This document shows, piece after piece, positions 32,869 to 39,144 of a DNA stretch of 39,144 bases (position 1 is the first letter of the stretch; the number at the start of each line of letters is the position of its first letter). Source of the stretch: Utricularia gibba (taxonomy: Eukaryota > Streptophyta > Magnoliopsida > Lamiales > Lentibulariaceae). Below the pieces are notes generated by a model, which was not told where the DNA came from, did not search any database, and worked only from the letters and a program-made list of their open reading frames with translations. Made by a program: the position numbers and the translations under genes. Location: positions 1-39,144 of the forward strand of contig NEEC01000095.1 in NCBI GenBank assembly GCA_002189035.1, in the 5' to 3' direction.

Positions 32869-33713
32869 ATGCCGGCGGGTCACGGATTGAGGTCGCGGAC
32901 GAGGGATCTATTTGCCCGGCCCTTCCGTAAGAAGGGTCCTACTCATTTGTCGACCTACTTGAGGGTCTACAAAATCGGAGACTATGTCGATGTTAAGGTT
33001 AATGGTTCCATCCACAAGGGCATGCCTCACAAGTTCTACCATGGCCGCACAGGTCGTGTATGGAACGTAACTAAGAGGGCTGTTGGTGTTGAAGTCAACA
33101 AACAGGCACGTCATTTTTGCCGCTTTCTTGCATATATTGCTGCATACGTGGTTTTTAGCTGCAAATTAGGCCGGTTTCTTTTTCTTCTTTTGCAATTGGG
33201 GTTTGTTCAGCATAGAAGAATATAGGGTAATTTGATGTTCCTTGGTTCAAATTTGTCTTTAGGGTGTGACTAATGAAAATTCTGAGAAAGTTTGTGAATT
33301 GCATACCTTTAAGTCTGTGTTATTTGCACGGGTCATTTGATAAGTGTAGATGGACTTCAACCCCTTTATGATTGGTATCTTTGTCTAAATGAATGGCCGA
33401 ACATATGAGCTTTGCATCATTGATGTTCAGTGATGGAGTTTTGCAAATATTGCAGGTGGGGAATAGGATAATAAGGAAGAGGATCCATGTCCGAGTGGAG
33501 CACGTCCAGCCGTCTAGGTGCCACGAGGAGTTTCTGCAGAGGATAAGGAAAAATGATGAGTTGAAGGCCGAAGCCAAAGCTGAAGGAAAGATCATCAGCA
33601 CCAAGAGGCAGCCAGAAGGACCCAAACCCGGGTTTATGGTCGAAGGAGCCACCATGGAAACCGTGACACCTATTCCCTATGATGTTGTCAATGATCTCAA
33701 AGGAGGCTACTAA
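32869..33713 (+). CDS. RPL21: 60S ribosomal protein L21 (eL21)
   Basis: Component of the large cytosolic ribosomal subunit. Two exons, 32869-33105 and 33456-33713, give exactly 164 aa, the normal plant eL21 length. Motifs: [60 protein letters not shown], then [20 protein letters not shown] and the C-terminal [14 protein letters not shown]. The only coding intron starts with GC (AACAG|GCACGT) and ends TTGCAG; no GT donor in phase gives the conserved NKQVGNRI junction. The frame is intact. Confidence 0.96.
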
Positions 33714-34228
33714 GATTGTCTATTGAAGATTGTGTTTTTTGCTCCGGGAGGACACCACTGTTCCTGCTTTGTTTGTCAAGATTCACGATCACCATTCTTC
33801 TGTTCTGTTTCTGTCTCTGATTTTTATGAGTTGATGATGCCTTGTGTTCGATCTATACCATGCCTAGTTTCCTTTACCTTCACTCCTGCACCGTCTAATC
33901 TGATTTCACTCCCGGCTACAAGCTACTCAATTAAAGTTTATGACTTTGTTGAAGTCATTGAAGTTAAGACTCCGCGAATGGGAAGGGGAACGAGAAATAT
34001 GGCCACGAGCCGCATCCGGCCTAAATCTGTTGAGCTCCAACCGGATTGGCCCAGAAATAGTTGGACCGCCGCGCCTATACAAGGCCCAGCGCGTGCGTAT
34101 TACCTGCGGATGCCGTGGGGTAAGTAGTGCTAACGTCTGAACCCTAACCGTCGCCGCCGTCTTCTGGCGGTTTCCATCGTATTTCCTTCATCCAGTCGAC
34201 CATTCTTTTGTTTCCGTTGGTGGAAGAA
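33714..34228 (+). promoter_or_regulatory. RPL21 3' UTR and promoter of the bL9 gene
   Basis: GGCCCA at 34048-34053 and 34083-34088 and an AACCCTAA telo-box at 34140-34147 precede the next gene by about 80-180 bp. The left part is the RPL21 3' UTR. Confidence 0.6.
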
Positions 34229-35737
34229 ATGGCATTCATGAGTTCTGGGAAAAATGTCCTTGGGCGGAGCACGATGCGGCACCCGCTGTTACATGCGATC
34301 CAAGGTCTTCGTTACAAGAGAAAGTTGGAAGTTATCCTCACCACGGTATGCATCCTTCGAATTTTAGCCTCGTAGCCTGGTTAATCACTGGATATGAATT
34401 CTAAAATTATGCGTATGTTGTGATGTAGTCAATCGATAAGCTCGGTAAAGCAGGTGAAACGGTGAAGGTAGCGCCTGGCTATTTCCGGAACTATTTGATG
34501 CCGAAGATGCTTGCATTACCAAATATCGACAAGTTTCGGTATCTGATCGACGAGCAGCGGAAGGTAATTATACTCTCTGCTATCCACGATTACCCTGAGA
34601 GAAGTTTTGGTTGTTCATTCCAATAAATTCCTTGCGTATATTGGAGGAGATTCACTCATTTTTTGAGCGGATTTCAACAGATTTACCCTCCCAAGGAGGA
34701 CGAAGAAGTTAAGGTAGCTGCAAAAACAGAGGGAGTAGCATCAAGGAATATGAAACAGCAGCAGCCCGTCTGTGTAGTACCCGGCTGGTAAATACTTCTT
34801 GTATGAAGCAAATATTGTTCTTTGAACGTAGCATGCCCCTTGTTTCTTTATAATTTGACGTGCTTGGGTAGCATCTTTTGGCCTTTTTCGCGTAATCTCA
34901 CAATTCCTAATATGATCCGTAGTTCATCTCTTGGCTATTGGATGCTTTGTGGTGCCCCATGAATTAGATCATGGAAGTGCTTGCTGACTTCTTTTCCCAA
35001 CCGTTATGTAAATAATCAGCATTATTCTCTGAATGAGATGCTTAACCTATGATAGCTTGACTTAATCGAGTCCTTGCACTTTGACCCGATTCAGGATTGC
35101 TGCAAGTTATGGGCAAAATATTGGGTAGTTGATTCATGTTACTAGGTTTTTTCCTATGATGCATTTTGATTCAAAGGCCTCCTGGTGGTACATAATGACA
35201 AGGTGTTTAAGAGTATTCCCAATTTTGCTTTTCACATGTCTTGATTATGTTCTGTCTCTTTCAGACTCTCAGAAAGTTTATCATTGAGGGCAAGGGAGAG
35301 GAGTTACGTGAACCAGTGACAAAAGAAGAGATTATGTCTGAGGTAAATTTCTCCTCAATTTTAAGTTGGAGATTCAATTTCCGAGGATTAGAGGCTCCCA
35401 GTCTTTCACAATTTTGCAATCACATCACCTGCCTTTCCCCGGATTCAACCATCCACCATGTGTGACTCTGCTGAAGTATTTCAAGCTGAGCAGAGTCTTT
35501 TCCATGAGTTTTTCTTGTTTTTAGTTTACTGGTACAGCAGGATCACCGCCCCTTTCTCGTTTGCGCAACAAGCAGGTAGCTAGGCAGCTTCAGGTGCACA
35601 TTGAGCCTGACAATTTGCATTTGCCTTCCCCTCTGTCAAACTTGGGCGAGTACAAGGTCCCGCTTCGCCTTCCAAACGCCATACCAAAACCAACAGGGAT
35701 GGAGTGGATCCTCAATATCAAGATTCGAAAACGGTGA
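34229..35737 (+). CDS. Organellar (probably mitochondrial) ribosomal protein bL9; one apparent frameshift
   Basis: Bacterial-type L9 of the organellar large subunit. Five exons: 34229-34345, 34429-34563, 34681-34787, 35265-35342 and 35576-35737. Corrected length is 199 aa. The N-terminal domain reads KRKLEVILTTSIDKLGKAGE, TVKVAPGYFRNYLMPKMLAL, the bL9 fold with its PGYFRNYL motif. After a linker come FIIEGKGEELREPVTKEEI, VARQLQVHIEPDNLHLPSPL and GEYKVPLRLPNAIPKPTG. The short Met-Ser-Arg-His leader before KRKLEV suggests mitochondrial import, but a plastid location is not excluded. Exon 3 slips frame at TCAAGG (34742-34746): one extra base gives KEYETAAARL and the correct phase into exon 4. 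Telo-box and site II motifs precede it. Confidence 0.92.
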
Positions 35738-36026
35738 CATGCTTATGCAACGGAAAACCGGTTCTCCTGCGATGCCTATGCGGCTTCAAAAGCACAGGTC
35801 TACGGTAACTCTGTCTCCTTGGCTGCAACACTTTTTGTATGCACTTGGAAGGGCAATTGTGAAGAGAATAGTGGATTGATTATAGCTACTGGTCGCAATG
35901 TATGAATAAAATGTCTTAAGATACTTCCATAGGATTCGAGGGAATGCTAAACACTGCAGGTAAGCTACAGAGTTGCTTATTCTGATAGCTTGAATGGGAA
36001 GTTCTACAATCAGAAACCCCGGCGAG
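35738..36026. other. Convergent 3' UTRs of bL9 and OPR genes
   Basis: Short non-coding interval between two stop codons; AATAAA at about 35904-35909 on the plus strand is a plausible poly(A) signal. No gene seen. Confidence 0.5.
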
Positions 36027-37545
<1,519 letters not shown>

Positions 37546-37622
37546 CTTCCAAAACTTTGGACAACTGAAATCTGACTTTTTCCTGCGAACGGGGGAAGGT
37601 AACCGCAAAGGCCCAAGCTTAT

Positions 37623-37631
37623 CTTATATAG
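37623..37631 (-). promoter_or_regulatory. TATA box of the OPR gene
   Basis: CTATATAAG on the minus strand, 78 bp upstream of the OPR start codon, in a suitable position for a short leader. Confidence 0.55.
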
Positions 37632-38759
37632 CCCTCTTACCTCTCACACTCTTAAAGCCTTGCCTTTACTGCTGGCTTGCCGAATCTGAATCAAAGCTTA
37701 TTCTTCTTGCATAGGGTGCTTGGTTCTCCGGTTCATTGGCTCTTTTGTCTAAGGTCAGATCATAGCTGCCTTAAATGGCCGATAAAAGTCTTCCAGTGGT
37801 TGGCCTCCTGTCGAGGTCAATGCTGGTACCCCCTGTGGAATGCCTTTCTTTATCCTCCTCTCGAGCTTTACTCCATTCCCTTCTTTGTCTTCTCCCAATC
37901 ACCATTATTGACTATCATGCAGCACTAAATATGTAGAATCTCCCTAATCCCCATTCGATGTTGGTCCTGTTTTTGGATATCACGGCTAGGTACAAGATGA
38001 ACAAGTATTGCGTATATCAGAGAGACACGTACTAGTGCTTTGAACCATATGATCTTTCAGGCAACATGGGTTGGTGTTGTTGTTAGGAGGTCCTTGGGGG
38101 CCGGGGGGGGGGCCTCCAGTAAGTATTGTTAAATATTCTGGATTAATCATATTAATTCGATTAATTATTAGGATATTCTGGATGCAGGTTTGATGCGGTA
38201 AGCTGGCGGGATACAGTTACAAACCTGCAACCTACCTACTGAGGTACAATAAAATAATTTAAAAATATATCTTCCATGATTTTCCCTATATTAATTACCG
38301 AATTTTGACAACCCATTTGCCGGATTCGGTAACGGCCCCGTCAGCCGACTATAGTAGTGTCTTCATCAATCCAGGCCACTATGGAAGCTATGCTACGAAA
38401 AGGTAAAAAGGGTTGAGCACGAGGGACTAACTGCATCGGGTACTGAGTAAAGAACCTTTCGAGATGTATCTTGCACAATGTAGTGATGGTGAAGCATTTC
38501 ACTCACTATCGGGCAATGGCGATATTTGTGGTTGAGGTCCATGGCGGCGCCACCGCGAGCACGAAGACGTCTTTATCAATCTGCTTCAGAGTAGGCGCGT
38601 CAGGAAGAGAGGGTAAACACATTTTCAAGAAATTGGGTATTACTGATTAATTGGATGATGATTTTATTAATACACGCTTGGCATGATTAACAAATATATT
38701 ATTAATATTTTAATCCGCCGTGGGTTCCGGATCCAACGGCGTTCAGTCATTTGAAAGCT
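37632..38759. other. Intergenic sequence, no gene recognised
   Basis: No frame here resembles a known protein. The left part should be upstream sequence of the OPR gene. A G-rich block (ten G at 38103-38112, preceded by GGGGGCC) stands out. The rest is mixed or A/T-rich. Confidence 0.4.
38103..38112 (+). repeat. 10-base G homopolymer
   Basis: Ten G flanked by CC on both sides, with GGGGG just upstream (38096-38100). Second long G run in the window. Confidence 0.9.
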
Positions 38760-39144
38760 TGCGATGCTCCTCATCCCTCTCTCTTCCTGATTGATTGGGG
38801 ATTCTGTGGTTGTATGCGTCATGTGCCTCCGCTCTCAGGTTAAGGGAATTGGTTCCCGTTTGCTCCGCCTGTGGAAACCCTTTTTTCGTTTGGAATTGAG
38901 CTTTTGATTAGGATTGGGGGAATGGAAGTCTCGGATTTTGTTTAACGATCTAGGTTTGATGCCGTGGGAACGTAAATCTCGAGATATGAACGCGTGAAGG
39001 TGCCTCCCTTTTCAGCTATTCACGTTGCTCCTGCAGTAATGTTTAAGATCTGATTTCCCGAGCGCGAATCTGAGACGTGTAGCTCTAAATTTCGAATCTT
39101 GGCAACTGGGTTTCTCATTCACAGGATCGGTCGCAAATATTGGA
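38760..39144 (+). other. Possible 5' UTR of a gene continuing beyond the window
   Basis: A pyrimidine-rich leader-like stretch (CCCTCTCTCTTCC) is followed by a donor CTCAG|GTTAAG at 38838/38839, T-rich intron-like sequence, and an acceptor CATTCACAG ending at 39124. No start codon or protein can be identified inside the window, so this is only a suggestion from splice-like signals. Confidence 0.3.

Overview
The window is nuclear DNA from a flowering plant, most likely a eudicot with a very compact genome. Seventeen protein-coding genes (one cut by the left edge) plus one decayed gene lie in 39 kb, about one per 2.3 kb. Introns are mostly short and intergenic gaps are often below 500 bp. No transposon was recognised. 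This density is higher than in Arabidopsis and would fit a miniaturised genome such as those of Lentibulariaceae (Utricularia, Genlisea). That placement is inference from density alone.

Layout, left to right: 3' exon of a phytocystatin (+); UBA-domain protein (+); THO/TREX mRNA-export subunit THO7A (-); conserved chloroplast-targeted protein (-); an unresolved stretch at 7.5-9.0 kb holding a 137-bp copy of an exon from the preceding gene; small mitochondrial-type protein (+); bHLH90-like transcription factor (-); Josephin-like deubiquitinase (+); a 44-bp-period minisatellite; DUF620 protein (-); chloroplast import protein HP30-2-like (-); acidic ribosomal protein P1 (-); CDPK-related kinase (+); PPR protein orthologous to At4g01570 (+); cytochrome b5 relic (-); H3K27 monomethyltransferase ATXR5/6 (-); GPI-type beta-1,3-glucanase (+); ribosomal protein eL21 (+); organellar ribosomal protein bL9 (+); 12-oxophytodienoate reductase-like enzyme (-). 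The right end may hold the 5' UTR of another gene.

The genes are housekeeping and regulatory loci with no shared pathway. I see no operon-like cluster, biosynthetic cluster, defence system or other undescribed multi-gene system. Three ribosomal-protein genes share the expected promoter signature (GGCCCA/AGCCCA site II elements plus an AACCCTA telo-box).

Two cross-cutting patterns stand out. First, seven of the gene models are broken by one or two single-base deficits (nine in total), nearly all in short G or C runs, and none needs an inserted base removed. This points to homopolymer under-calling in the assembly rather than seven pseudogenes. Second, three of the 53 coding introns I could model start with GC instead of GT. 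All exon models were derived by hand from reading frame, splice dinucleotides and remembered family sequences; none was checked against transcripts or databases.
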